Below are positions 1 to 8,184 of a stretch of 64,000 nucleotides of DNA, in pieces. The position numbers were made by a program, and so were the translations under genes. Positions within the stretch are counted from its first letter, which is position 1; every line of letters begins with the position of its first letter. The notes under the pieces were generated by a model. The model saw only the letters and a program-made list of their open reading frames with translations, was not told the DNA's origin and did no database searches. This DNA is from UBA1724 sp016302315 (lineage in GTDB: Bacteria; Verrucomicrobiota; Lentisphaeria; Oligosphaerales; Oligosphaeraceae), in assembly GCA_016302315.1 (NCBI GenBank), contig JAEDNW010000001.1, positions 1 to 64,000 on the forward strand. Direction: 5' to 3'.

Positions 1-196
1 CTTATTTCCATAATGTTAGAAGAACCTTAAGAAAGAGTTAACCGGACACCAGTGTTACGGCTTATAAATTCCCTATCCCAGGACCTTTTCTTTCAGAGAA
101 GGTAGTCTTTTCTCGCCCGAGCTTCGCCCTTTTGGGCTTTTCGTGCTCAAAGAGGCACCACAGAATATTCAGATCCTCCCCTCTTGCTCCTTCCCG

Positions 197-1777
197 TCAC
201 GGAAGTTTGGGTTCTTCAGGGGAGGGTTCTTGTTCCTCTCCCTTGGGGCTGGCCGGCGGGGGAGAAATCAGGAGGAAGGTGGGGAATCCGGGCACTTCCC
301 AGTATTCCGCCAGTTTTCTCCCCTCGCCCCGGTCTCCCTGGGCGGCCACGCAGACCACGTTCTGCCATATTTTCTGTACTTCCTGATCCTGGAAGGTGGT
401 ATCCTCCATCTGGTGGCAGGCCTTGCAGGCGGCGCCCCAGAAGTAGAGGAGCACGGGCTTTTGGGAGAGGGTGGCCTCCTGGAGGGCAGCAGCATAGTCG
501 GTCCGCCAAAACTCCCCTTTGGGAGGCGCAGGGCGCAGAAGCAGGACTCCCTGGACGACCGTCTGCAGGGCGAATCCCAGGATCACCACTCCCATGGCCT
601 TACGCAGAAATGTCATCCAGCGTCCTGGTTTGGGCAGGATTCCCAGTCCGGCGCCCAGCAGAGGCCAAGGCGCCCCCAGCCCAATCCCCAGAAGCAGGGG
701 GAACCCCAGGGCCAGGAAATGCCCCTCTCCATAGAGTTTGGCGGAGAGCAGAAGCACCCAGATCAGCACCGGGGCGATGCAGGCTCCCGCCAGCAGGGCC
801 GTGCTCATTCCCAGGAGGGCGGCCGTCTCCAGGGAGCCTTGGGATTCCTGGGAAAGGGAAACCCTGCGGAAGCGGGAGAAATCCAGGGAGAGGACATCGA
901 AGAGGGTGAGTCCCAGGAAGAGGAAAACCAGGCCCAGAAGGAAATGGAAGAGAGGGGTAGCCTGGAGAGCGCCGAATTGTCCCCCGAAGGCCACCACGGC
1001 GGCCCCGGCCAGGCCATAGGTCACCGCCATGGCTCCGCCGTAGACCGCCCCAAGACAGGCTCCCCTGCCCCGTCCTGCGCCCACTCCCCGGGCCCCCAAT
1101 ATCCCCAGGGTCACGGGAATCATGGGAAGGACGCAGGGGGTCAGATTGAGGAGAAAGCCCAGGCCTATGGTCAGGAGAGCCGCCAGGAGCCATCCCCCGT
1201 CTCGCCACACCCGTTCCAGGAGATTGGGTTCGGGGGAAGCGGGAGCATTTCCCTGGCCGGAGAGCCAGGCGCAGAATTCCCGGGGGGTAGCGTAGCCATA
1301 GAGTGGGGGCGCCAGCAGAACCGCCCGTGGATCATCGCCGGGTCCTTCCCCTTCCGCCGTCCTTTCTTCAGACAGGACGCCCACGCTCTGGGGCATATAG
1401 CACAGCGTATCCACGCATCCCTGGAATTCCATCCAGAGGATCTCCCGGGGGCGGGGAGGAACGGGCGTTACCCGCCAGAGGAAATAGGCTTCCTCCCCCG
1501 GATAGTATCCCTCCTGATCCACGGGAGGGGCTTCTTGCAGCTCCACCCGGATTTCCGTTTGCTCCTCACCGAAGGGTTCCGGGCCAGCGGTGAGTCGGAG
1601 GGCCTCCCGGAAGAGTCGTCCTCCCTGTGGTCCCCTCACCTCCCCCCTGACCAGAAGGGAGTCTTCCCCCGGGGACACGGGGAGGAGTTCCAGTTTCCCC
1701 TGGAAAGGGGAGGCATCCTGCGCCGTCAGGCACAGCATTCCGGAAAACAGAATAGCAGACAGGACCAGGAGTCTCAT
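197..1777 (-). CDS. DsbD-like thiol:disulfide interchange protein
   Basis: Predicted inner-membrane reductant transporter that passes electrons from cytoplasmic thioredoxin to periplasmic thiols. The 526-residue protein has a signal peptide (MRLLVLSAILFSGMLCLTAQ), an N-terminal periplasmic domain with a GCVDTLCYMP segment like the nDsbD cysteine pair, a multi-span CcdA-like domain with NLTPCVLPM and GACIAP cysteines, and a C-terminal thioredoxin domain with CKAC (about residues 451-454) and a GFPTF cis-proline loop. This is the full DsbD architecture, somewhat short. The ATG at 1777 is preferred because the signal peptide starts there; a GTG at 1816 would overlap the upstream NUDIX stop (GTGA) and add 13 residues. 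Last gene of a coupled minus-strand operon. Family call is firm; the exact partner is unknown. Confidence 0.88.
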   Translation of the reverse strand: MRLLVLSAILFSGMLCLTAQDASPFQGKLELLPVSPGEDSLLVRGEVRGPQGGRLFREALRLTAGPEPFGEEQTEIRVELQEAPPVDQEGYYPGEEAYFLWRVTPVPPRPREILWMEFQGCVDTLCYMPQSVGVLSEERTAEGEGPGDDPRAVLLAPPLYGYATPREFCAWLSGQGNAPASPEPNLLERVWRDGGWLLAALLTIGLGFLLNLTPCVLPMIPVTLGILGARGVGAGRGRGACLGAVYGGAMAVTYGLAGAAVVAFGGQFGALQATPLFHFLLGLVFLFLGLTLFDVLSLDFSRFRRVSLSQESQGSLETAALLGMSTALLAGACIAPVLIWVLLLSAKLYGEGHFLALGFPLLLGIGLGAPWPLLGAGLGILPKPGRWMTFLRKAMGVVILGFALQTVVQGVLLLRPAPPKGEFWRTDYAAALQEATLSQKPVLLYFWGAACKACHQMEDTTFQDQEVQKIWQNVVCVAAQGDRGEGRKLAEYWEVPGFPTFLLISPPPASPKGEEQEPSPEEPKLP

Positions 1778-1812
1778 GGCATTTCCCGAGGGAGGGGGAA
1801 GGGAGCCATTCC

Positions 1813-2334
1813 TCACAAGCGGGAATAGCTCCAGGAAAGGGGATGCTCGTTTTCGTAGGGCATATAGCCGTGGAAGGGGCGGGGATCCCCGTCAAAGACC
1901 AGGGGCAGGAAGTGGCGATCCCCCTCCCACATGGGATAGCGGGGGAAATCCTTCAAGGGGATCCAGGAGAGAATGCCCTCCTCGTTCCGGGAGAGTGGGG
2001 TGCCCCGGAAGCCGGTGATGAGGAAGATGAAGCCCAGCCAGTCCTCTCCGTGGGGGCCGAAGCCGGTCCAGTTCACCGTGCCCCGGAGCTGCATTTCCGT
2101 GACTTCCAGGGAGGATTCCTCCCGGATTTCCCGGATCATTCCCGCCGCCACATCCTCGTTGGGTTCCAGATGTCCTCCCAGCCCATTGTATTTCCCATAC
2201 TGTTCGTCCTCCTTTCGGGCGATGCGGTGGGTCATGAGGACGGCAGTGCGGTCGGGGGAGAGGATATATCCCAGGGTTCCCAGGATGGGGCAGTAGTTTT
2301 TGGACATGGGATTGTCTTGAGAGTATCCGGTCAT
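1813..2334 (-). CDS. NUDIX hydrolase (MutT/8-oxo-dGTP diphosphatase-like)
   Basis: Predicted pyrophosphohydrolase of a nucleoside diphosphate-X substrate. A complete NUDIX box is visible around residues 53-75: GGHLEPNEDVAAGMIREIRE followed by ESSLEV, carrying the REXXEE metal-binding glutamates. The protein begins with a LGTLGYIL strand and has an R-I-A-R-K-E-D-E segment typical of MutT-like enzymes that also accept oxidised nucleotides. The ATG at 2334 overlaps the stop of the upstream pseudouridine synthase gene by ATGA, which implies translational coupling; an internal ATG at 2307 is possible. Substrate is not determined by the sequence. Confidence 0.88.
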   Translation of the reverse strand: MTGYSQDNPMSKNYCPILGTLGYILSPDRTAVLMTHRIARKEDEQYGKYNGLGGHLEPNEDVAAGMIREIREESSLEVTEMQLRGTVNWTGFGPHGEDWLGFIFLITGFRGTPLSRNEEGILSWIPLKDFPRYPMWEGDRHFLPLVFDGDPRPFHGYMPYENEHPLSWSYSRL

Positions 2335-3035
2335 TCCCGGGGGTCCGTGAGAGAGAGGCGGCTCTCCACGAGGATCCGTTCCCGGGTGACGGGGTGGGGG
2401 AATTCGATGGTGCGGGAAAGCAGGCCGATGCCCTCCCGGAAATTTGGGAAGGGTCCCCGGCTTTCCCCGGGGGCGCCATACTTCACGTCACCGCACAGGG
2501 GGAATCCGCTGGCGGCCAGCTGGGCGCGGATCTGGTGATAGCGTCCCGTCTGCAAATCCAAGGTAAGAAGGATCCCGGTCTCCCAAACCTGGGAGCGGGA
2601 AAAGCCCAGCACACATTCCTTGGCCCCTGGCTCCTGCGGGGAAGCGGCCACCCGGGCAAAATGCTCCTCGTGGACCAGCCAGGTCCGCAATTCCCCGGAA
2701 CTTTCCCCAAAGGGGGTCTGCGCCAACGGGGTCTCTCCCCGCCACACCAGCCCCTGATACGTTTTCCGGATCTCGTGGCTGCGCTGACTGGCATTGAGGC
2801 GGGAGAGGGCCTTGGAGGTGCGGGCAAAGAGCACCACGCCGCCCACCACCCGGTCGATGCGGTGGACGGCCTCCAGGAAGACATTGCCCGGCTTCTGAAA
2901 GCGCTCCTTCAGGTAGGCCTTTCCCCAATCCTCCAGGGAGGGTTCCCGGGTTCCCGAAGGCTGGGTCAGCATCCCCCAGGGCTTGTCCAGCACCAGGAGA
3001 TGGTTATCCAGATACAGAACCTGGGGCTGGCTCAT
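2331..3035 (-). CDS. RluA-family RNA pseudouridine synthase
   Basis: Converts specific uridines in rRNA or tRNA to pseudouridine. The 234-residue protein has the RluA hallmark HRIDR around residue 58-62, with Asp61 as the catalytic aspartate, the start-proximal LLVLDKPWGM motif, and the QTGRYHQIRAQLA and GDVKYG blocks typical of the family. It lacks an N-terminal S4 domain, like RluA/TruC-type enzymes. The ATG at 3035 was chosen because it overlaps the stop of the upstream isomerase gene as ATGA; a GTG at 3056 would add seven residues. It lies in the middle of a coupled operon with the isomerase and NUDIX genes. The target nucleotide cannot be told. Confidence 0.9.
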   Translation of the reverse strand: MSQPQVLYLDNHLLVLDKPWGMLTQPSGTREPSLEDWGKAYLKERFQKPGNVFLEAVHRIDRVVGGVVLFARTSKALSRLNASQRSHEIRKTYQGLVWRGETPLAQTPFGESSGELRTWLVHEEHFARVAASPQEPGAKECVLGFSRSQVWETGILLTLDLQTGRYHQIRAQLAASGFPLCGDVKYGAPGESRGPFPNFREGIGLLSRTIEFPHPVTRERILVESRLSLTDPRE

Positions 3036-3895
3036 TTCTCCCCGGCGTTCCACCACTTCTCCAGGTTCCCCATGGTCTCCCGGATGTCCCGGAGCTGCTC
3101 CTCGTTCTCTCCAATCTCCCGTTCGATGATGAACTCCCCGGAGAATCCGATTTCCTTCAGGGTATGGATGAACCGGGGATAGTTCACCATCCCCTGCCCC
3201 ACCTGCTTTTCCGGCCCCAGGGACCTGCCGTCCGTGGGCACGCAGCCGTCCTTCACATGGATATTCCGCACATAGCGTCCGAAGACCGACAGGGCGTCAA
3301 TGGGATTTCCCTTGCCATAGAGGAGGAGATTGGCGGGATCCAGATTGATGCCCAGGTTGTCCAGCCCCAGTTCCTCCAGCCTCTGGATGGCCCGGAGGAG
3401 AGTGACCGGGGTCTCCTGTCCCGTCTCGAACCAGAATTGCAGCCCCAGGGACTTGCAATAGGTGGCCACCTCGGCGATCCCCATGACCACAGGCAAAAAC
3501 TCGCTGTCCGTCATGTTTTCGGGGATGAATCCGCAGTGGGTGATGATGGCGGGCAGGCCCAGTTCCTTGGCGAAATCCGCCCCCTCCCGCAAATCCACCA
3601 CCCGCTGGGCCCGGTAGGCGGCGGGCACCAGGCCCATGGTCACGGGCCCCTCCACAAAGTTCCAGCGGACAATTCCGCCGTAGCCTGCCCAGAAGGCGCA
3701 GGGACGCACCTGCTTCGCCTCCATCTGCTCCTGGATCTGGCGGAGGCTCTCCTTCCGGCGCACCGGATCCCGATACAGGGACATGTCCCAGTTGGAGAGC
3801 TGGCAGGTATGCAGCCCCAGCGAAGCGATGCGATCGAAGATATGGTCACATCCCGTCTGAGGAATCCATTGAATCGTTCCGATTTTCAAGTCCAT
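3032..3895 (-). CDS. Sugar phosphate isomerase/epimerase (AP endonuclease 2-like TIM barrel)
   Basis: A 287-residue xylose-isomerase-like TIM barrel protein. Visible family features are the early IGTIQWIP strand, an FWFETGQET block with the metal-liganding glutamate, GINLDPANLLLYGKG (Asp ligand), RNIHVKDG with the His/Lys motif, and a C-terminal FIIEREIG strand with another glutamate. Such proteins isomerise or epimerise sugars or inositol derivatives; the substrate cannot be assigned. The ATG at 3895 is preceded by AAGGAAC and starts right before the first barrel strand; the longer upstream extension is low-complexity and rejected. First gene of the four-gene coupled set ending in the DsbD-like gene. 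Confidence 0.82.
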   Translation of the reverse strand: MDLKIGTIQWIPQTGCDHIFDRIASLGLHTCQLSNWDMSLYRDPVRRKESLRQIQEQMEAKQVRPCAFWAGYGGIVRWNFVEGPVTMGLVPAAYRAQRVVDLREGADFAKELGLPAIITHCGFIPENMTDSEFLPVVMGIAEVATYCKSLGLQFWFETGQETPVTLLRAIQRLEELGLDNLGINLDPANLLLYGKGNPIDALSVFGRYVRNIHVKDGCVPTDGRSLGPEKQVGQGMVNYPRFIHTLKEIGFSGEFIIEREIGENEEQLRDIRETMGNLEKWWNAGEK

Positions 3896-3947
3896 ACGTG
3901 AAAGTTCCTTGGGGGAGTATTGCAGGGAGGGAGACCGGGGGATACAG

Positions 3948-3999
3948 AAAATCCGCCGCTTCCGCATCCCGGCGAAGGGGCGGCATCACGGCGGATTTT
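3948..3999 (-). terminator. Probable terminator downstream of yebC
   Basis: A perfect 11-bp inverted repeat, AAAATCCGCCG (3948-3958) and CGGCGGATTTT (3989-3999), encloses a 30-nt loop. Read on the minus strand it ends in four T residues and lies 60 nt after the yebC stop. The sequence is symmetric, so it could act in both directions; the loop is long for an intrinsic terminator. Confidence 0.5.
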
Positions 4000-4061
4000 G
4001 CGTAACGTCAAAGAGATCTCGGGAAAGGGGCAGAACTCTCCCTTTCCCGGGAGGAGATCAA

Positions 4062-4823
4062 CTACTCCTCTTCGGCGGCCAGAGCCTCGGCCACGTCATC
4101 GGAGAGTTCCATGTCGTGGTAGACAGCCTGGCAGTCATCGTAGTCCTCCAGGGCGTCCACGAACTTCTGGACGCTCTTGGCGGTGCTGACATCGGACACC
4201 ATGGTGGTGCTGTCGGGGATCATGGCCAGAGTGGATTCGGTGGCCACAATGCCGTTGGCCTCGAAGATCGCCAGAATCTTGGCGAAGGCATCAGGGGCGG
4301 CCACGATTTCGGCGGTGCCCTCATCCACCTGGATATCGTCCACATCCACCTCCATCAGCAGCTCCATGAGCTTGTCCTCGTCTGCCCAGTCGCCCTCGAT
4401 AACGAAGCGGCTCTTGCGCTTGAACTTGTAGGAGACGGCGCCGGAGCCGGCCATCTTGCAGTTGTGGCGGGTGAAGAAGGAGCGGATATCGGAGGCGCAG
4501 CGGTTCTTGTTGTCGGACATGCAGTTGATGATGACCGACACGCCGCCGGCGGCGTAGCCTTCGTAGGTGAATTCTTCGATGGCGGCGCCGCCCAGTTCTC
4601 CCGTGCCCTTCTTGATGGCGCGGTCGATGTTGTCATTGGGCATATTGGCGGCCTTGGCGGCGGCCACGGCGGCGCGCAGACGGGCATTCAGGGCAGGATC
4701 CCCACCCCCCTCACGGGCGGCCTGGATGATTTCCTTGGAGACGCGGGAGAAGATGGCGCCGCGCTTTGCGTCAGCGGCACCCTTCTTGTGCTTGATGGAC
4801 GACCATTTATTATGTCCGGACAT
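4062..4823 (-). CDS. yebC: YebC/PmpR-family protein (TACO1-like)
   Basis: Conserved factor of the YebC family, described in other bacteria as a transcriptional regulator and as a factor easing translation of proline stretches. The N terminus MSGHNKWSSIKHKKG is the family signature, followed by KRGAIFSRVSKEIIQAAREGG and NMPNDNIDRAIKKG. At 253 residues it is the usual length. The acidic C terminus ends in DVAEALAAEEE. The start is unambiguous; GGAGAG lies about 12 nt upstream. It appears monocistronic, flanked by hairpins at 3948-3999 and 5006-5037. In this context there is no ruvC/ruvA neighbour, unlike the arrangement in many proteobacteria. Confidence 0.96.
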   Translation of the reverse strand: MSGHNKWSSIKHKKGAADAKRGAIFSRVSKEIIQAAREGGGDPALNARLRAAVAAAKAANMPNDNIDRAIKKGTGELGGAAIEEFTYEGYAAGGVSVIINCMSDNKNRCASDIRSFFTRHNCKMAGSGAVSYKFKRKSRFVIEGDWADEDKLMELLMEVDVDDIQVDEGTAEIVAAPDAFAKILAIFEANGIVATESTLAMIPDSTTMVSDVSTAKSVQKFVDALEDYDDCQAVYHDMELSDDVAEALAAEEE

Positions 4824-4999
4824 AAGAGACTGGCTCTCCTGATGTTGACCCGATGCCGTGAAATGCGGCCTGGACTAGCCAGGGATGCGCTATTCCCGGA
4901 GAGGAAAACTCCCTCCTCCGGATGCTCCTCGTTCTTGGCCCGTCTCCACAGCCTCCCGGCATCAGGTGGATGGTAGGAAAAGAAAATACTGGGCTTGAG

Positions 5000-5037
5000 G
5001 AAAACGGCAAAATGTAAATCCTCCCCGGCATTTTGCC
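5000..5037 (-). terminator. Probable terminator after the DUF4175-like gene
   Basis: A perfect 9-bp inverted repeat GGCAAAATG (5006-5014) / CATTTTGCC (5029-5037), loop 14 nt. On the minus strand it is followed by GTTTTCC. A second hairpin, AGGGCGG-AAAA-CCGCCCT (5071-5088), overlaps the gene end. The two stem-loops lie in the 264-nt gap before yebC and probably separate the transcripts. Confidence 0.5.
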
Positions 5038-5087
5038 AACAGAAAGCCCCCTGGTTCCGCCACAGAACCCAGGGCGGAAAACCGCCC

Positions 5088-8000
5088 TTACGGCTCCTGG
5101 GTGAGACGGCGGAAATATTCCTGGGTCTGCTGACGGTACTTTCTGGGAGGCGGGGAGGCGTTCCACATCAATTCCCGCCCCGTATTCCCCTGAAGCCTCT
5201 TCAGCTCCTGACGCAAAAGCTCCCCGGCCTCCTCCAGGGCAGACACCGCCCCCTCCGGACGCCCCTGGGCCGACTTCTCCGACAGCTGCGCCAGCCTGGG
5301 CATGCCAAAGGCCTTCCCCAGTTCCTCCAGGAGGCGGCGGGAGGCTTCCCGGACGCCCTCCCCTCCCTCTGTGTCCAGGGAGGACATGACACGCTCCCGC
5401 ATGGTCTGAAGCTCCGACAGAGCCTGCTCCAGCTCCCGGGTGCCATAGAGGGGAATCTCCTGGCTTGCCTGGGCCAGATGCCCGCTCCACTGGCGAAGCC
5501 CCTCCGCCGCCTGCTGCTGATTCTCCGCCGCCAGGTCATACCGGCCATACAACAGGGCATTGGAGGCCCGGCTCTGGGCGCCCCCCACCTCCCGGGAAAG
5601 GGGGCTCTGGGCAATCATGCTCTCCAGCGCACTGGCGGCCTGGGGGAAACGGCGGGCCAATTCCCGGGCCACCTCCTGGCTTTCCTGCTGGAGCGCCTGG
5701 GTCTCCCGTCCCAGGGCCTCCTGACGTTCCCGGGCCTCCCGCCGCTGGCTCATGCCTCCCTCCGAGGCATCGCGCCCCTGATTCTCCGCCGCCAGGGCCT
5801 CCTGGCGCTGGGCCAGATCCGTCGCCTGGCGTGTCAGGCGCTCCATCTGAAGCCGGGCCTCCTGGCGGAGGGCCCGGGCCAGGGCTTCCTCGGCAGTCCC
5901 CAGGGAAACCAAGGCGCGCTGCACCCGCATCTGCGCCTGGGAGAGGGCCTTGCCCTGGAGGGCCTCCCCGGCAGCCTTCAATTCCGCCGTCCCGTTCCGG
6001 AGGGGTTCCACCGCCTGGCTTCCGCCCTCCTGGGCGGCCACCTGGGGCACCAGGGCGCCGGCGCGCTCCGTCATCTCCTGGATTCTCTGGCGATCCTTCG
6101 GCCCCAAATCCGGGTAGAGATCCTGGAGGGAATTCCGGAGGTGCTGGACTTCCTCCAGAGCCTGCTGCAATTTCTCCAGGGAGAGGCTTCGGTCGCCCCG
6201 GTCTTCCCGGGAGGGGCGTCCCTCCTGTTCCCCGGAGCCTTCGCCGGCAGACTGTCCCTCCCCCTGCCCTCCTCCGCCGCCGGCCATGGACTGGGCATTG
6301 CGGGCCAGCAGGGCCTCCAGACGGCTCAGCAGACTCAGGGCCCGGCGCTGGGGAAGCATGGACTTCTCCACCTGTCCCTCCTGGACCATCACCGCCGCTT
6401 CCCCCACGGCCTGGGAAGCCTGGAAGAGAGGGCCGCCCACCGAGGGATCCAGGAACGGCACGGAGGCCGCATGGGCAATCTGGGCCTCCCGGCCCCGGAT
6501 TGCCTGGGAGAGGTTTCGCAGATCCTGGGAGAGATCCAGGCATCGGCGGGAGGCGTCGCCGGCCTTCATGATCCCCTCGCCCCGGGAGAGTCCCAGGGTA
6601 TCCCGCAGCAACCGTTTTGCCTCGGCAATCAAGTCGCTGATGCTCATGGCCTGCTGCCGGGTGTCCCCGGGGCTCTGATTCTCCGGCACGGGCATCTCGG
6701 TGCGCTCCTCCTTCACCGTCAGGAAGACGGCCCTGCCCCGCCCCAGGCGGGACTGAGGTTCCCGGTTATCCCGGGCTTCCACCCAGGCCAGCACCACCTG
6801 TCCCGGCTCCAGCGTTCCGAAGTCCGGCGTCTTGCGCAGTTTCAATTCCCGGGGATCGTCTTCCCCCCGCCAGAGTTCCCAATGCTGCTCCTCCTGGTCA
6901 TCCACGGCATAATGCAGCTCCACGCTGCGAATGCCGAAGTCATCGGAGACACAGACATCCCATTCCGGGATATAGGAGGGGGTCATCTCCCCGTCGTCCT
7001 CGGGGCTGCGCAGATCCACGGCGGGAGGATAATCCGGCGTCACCTGCACCTGGAATTCCCGTCCCTGGACCACATAGGGAAAGCGGAGAAATTCCGCATA
7101 ATAGACGGTGCCGTCCTTGGGGAGGAAGGACTCGGGGGAGTTCACCACCAGTTTTCGTCCGGGGACTTCCTTGCTGACCAGGCGCCAGGTCTCCCCCCTG
7201 GGCATCTCGCATTTCACGGAGAGGGTCTCCCCCTCCATCAGTTTCACATCCTGAAACTCCCCATACCTCCGGGGCGCCCCCTTCATATAGGCGGGAGACG
7301 TGCAGACCATCTCCACGGAGCGAGGGGCCGGGGCACGGTAGACCAGGAGACGCTCCCAGGGCGAAACAGCCTTCCGGGTCACGGCACGCACCCGGCCATT
7401 TTTCGTGACATCATAGAGGGTCAGCTCCCAGGTCTCCCCCCCCACGGCATTCATGGCCTCCCGGCGCACCTCTCCGCCGCAGTCCACCTCCAGCCAAACC
7501 CCGTCCGGGGCATCATACCGGCGGAGCATGGCCCTGAGGATCACATCCTGATGCAGGGACACCTCCTCCGCCGGAGACAGATTCAGCTGGATGGGCGGAG
7601 GGGCGAAGAGGCAGAGTCCGAGCCTTCCCCAGGCATGACGGCCTCCCCACACCAGGAGGAGGAACATCAGGGCCGCCCACCCCAGACGTCTGCCGTGCCA
7701 GCCGGGACGCCAGGAAGGGACATTCCTGGCCGTCTCCTCCCATTTTCCCAGATAGCGGACCTGCAGCTCCGCCAGATATTCCCGCTGAAACGGGGTGAGG
7801 GCCTCTCCCCGGGCGCTTTTGTCCTCCAGCTCCAGAGCGGCTTCCAGGGCATTGGCATCCCGGGGGAGATCCCTCTGGAACTCCCGGCACAGCTGGGACA
7901 TGGTGAACCGGCGCCGCCCGGTGAAGAGCCAGCAGAGGAGGAACACCACCGCCAGAATCACCCCGGCCAGCATGAGGCCGCCGCACTGGTCCTCCCGCAG

Positions 8001-8159
8001 CTTCTCCCCCAGCAGCCCCCCCAGCACGCCTAGTCCCAGGAGGCAGAACACCGCCATCCAGAGGAACTCCGCCCACCGGCGGAAGGAGGCCACCCGCTCC
8101 ATCCGTTTCCGAAGGGGACGCTGGGCAAAACTCTTTTGGGAAGGGAGGAAAGGGGGCAC
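5088..8159 (-). CDS. DUF4175-like membrane protein with long coiled-coil region
   Basis: A 1023-residue protein of unknown function resembling the DUF4175 family known from Bacteroidetes and PVC genomes. Residues about 30-52 and 60-80 form two membrane spans, and a third lies near 160-175 (AALMFLLLVWGG). A periplasmic beta-rich part follows (about 180-480), with repeats of the SP-x-Y-x-P-E-W-D type. The C-terminal half is very rich in Gln, Glu, Ala and Arg and should form extended coiled coils, interrupted near residue 620-645 by a Gly/Ser/Glu linker. The start is a GTG at 8159; an ATG at 8102 is an alternative. It sits 25 nt after pgi and may be cotranscribed with it. Role unknown; a cell-envelope scaffold is a guess. 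Confidence 0.72.
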   Translation of the reverse strand: MPPFLPSQKSFAQRPLRKRMERVASFRRWAEFLWMAVFCLLGLGVLGGLLGEKLREDQCGGLMLAGVILAVVFLLCWLFTGRRRFTMSQLCREFQRDLPRDANALEAALELEDKSARGEALTPFQREYLAELQVRYLGKWEETARNVPSWRPGWHGRRLGWAALMFLLLVWGGRHAWGRLGLCLFAPPPIQLNLSPAEEVSLHQDVILRAMLRRYDAPDGVWLEVDCGGEVRREAMNAVGGETWELTLYDVTKNGRVRAVTRKAVSPWERLLVYRAPAPRSVEMVCTSPAYMKGAPRRYGEFQDVKLMEGETLSVKCEMPRGETWRLVSKEVPGRKLVVNSPESFLPKDGTVYYAEFLRFPYVVQGREFQVQVTPDYPPAVDLRSPEDDGEMTPSYIPEWDVCVSDDFGIRSVELHYAVDDQEEQHWELWRGEDDPRELKLRKTPDFGTLEPGQVVLAWVEARDNREPQSRLGRGRAVFLTVKEERTEMPVPENQSPGDTRQQAMSISDLIAEAKRLLRDTLGLSRGEGIMKAGDASRRCLDLSQDLRNLSQAIRGREAQIAHAASVPFLDPSVGGPLFQASQAVGEAAVMVQEGQVEKSMLPQRRALSLLSRLEALLARNAQSMAGGGGGQGEGQSAGEGSGEQEGRPSREDRGDRSLSLEKLQQALEEVQHLRNSLQDLYPDLGPKDRQRIQEMTERAGALVPQVAAQEGGSQAVEPLRNGTAELKAAGEALQGKALSQAQMRVQRALVSLGTAEEALARALRQEARLQMERLTRQATDLAQRQEALAAENQGRDASEGGMSQRREARERQEALGRETQALQQESQEVARELARRFPQAASALESMIAQSPLSREVGGAQSRASNALLYGRYDLAAENQQQAAEGLRQWSGHLAQASQEIPLYGTRELEQALSELQTMRERVMSSLDTEGGEGVREASRRLLEELGKAFGMPRLAQLSEKSAQGRPEGAVSALEEAGELLRQELKRLQGNTGRELMWNASPPPRKYRQQTQEYFRRLTQEP

Positions 8160-8184
8160 CGGAGTCAGGCCATGGAGGCGGCGA

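Noticed and set aside
1..196. Possible start of a leftward gene (ATG at position 11, minus strand) and short hairpin GCCC-TTTT-GGGC near 128
   Set aside because: Only three codons are visible before the window edge, and the hairpin stem is four base pairs; neither can be supported.
143..1828. 561-codon open frame on the plus strand
   Set aside because: Antisense to the DsbD-like gene, which shows a signal peptide, CcdA-type cysteines and CKAC.
4869..4883. CCTGG-actag-CCAGG hairpin upstream of yebC
   Set aside because: Five base pairs only and no T-run; could be chance in GC-rich DNA.
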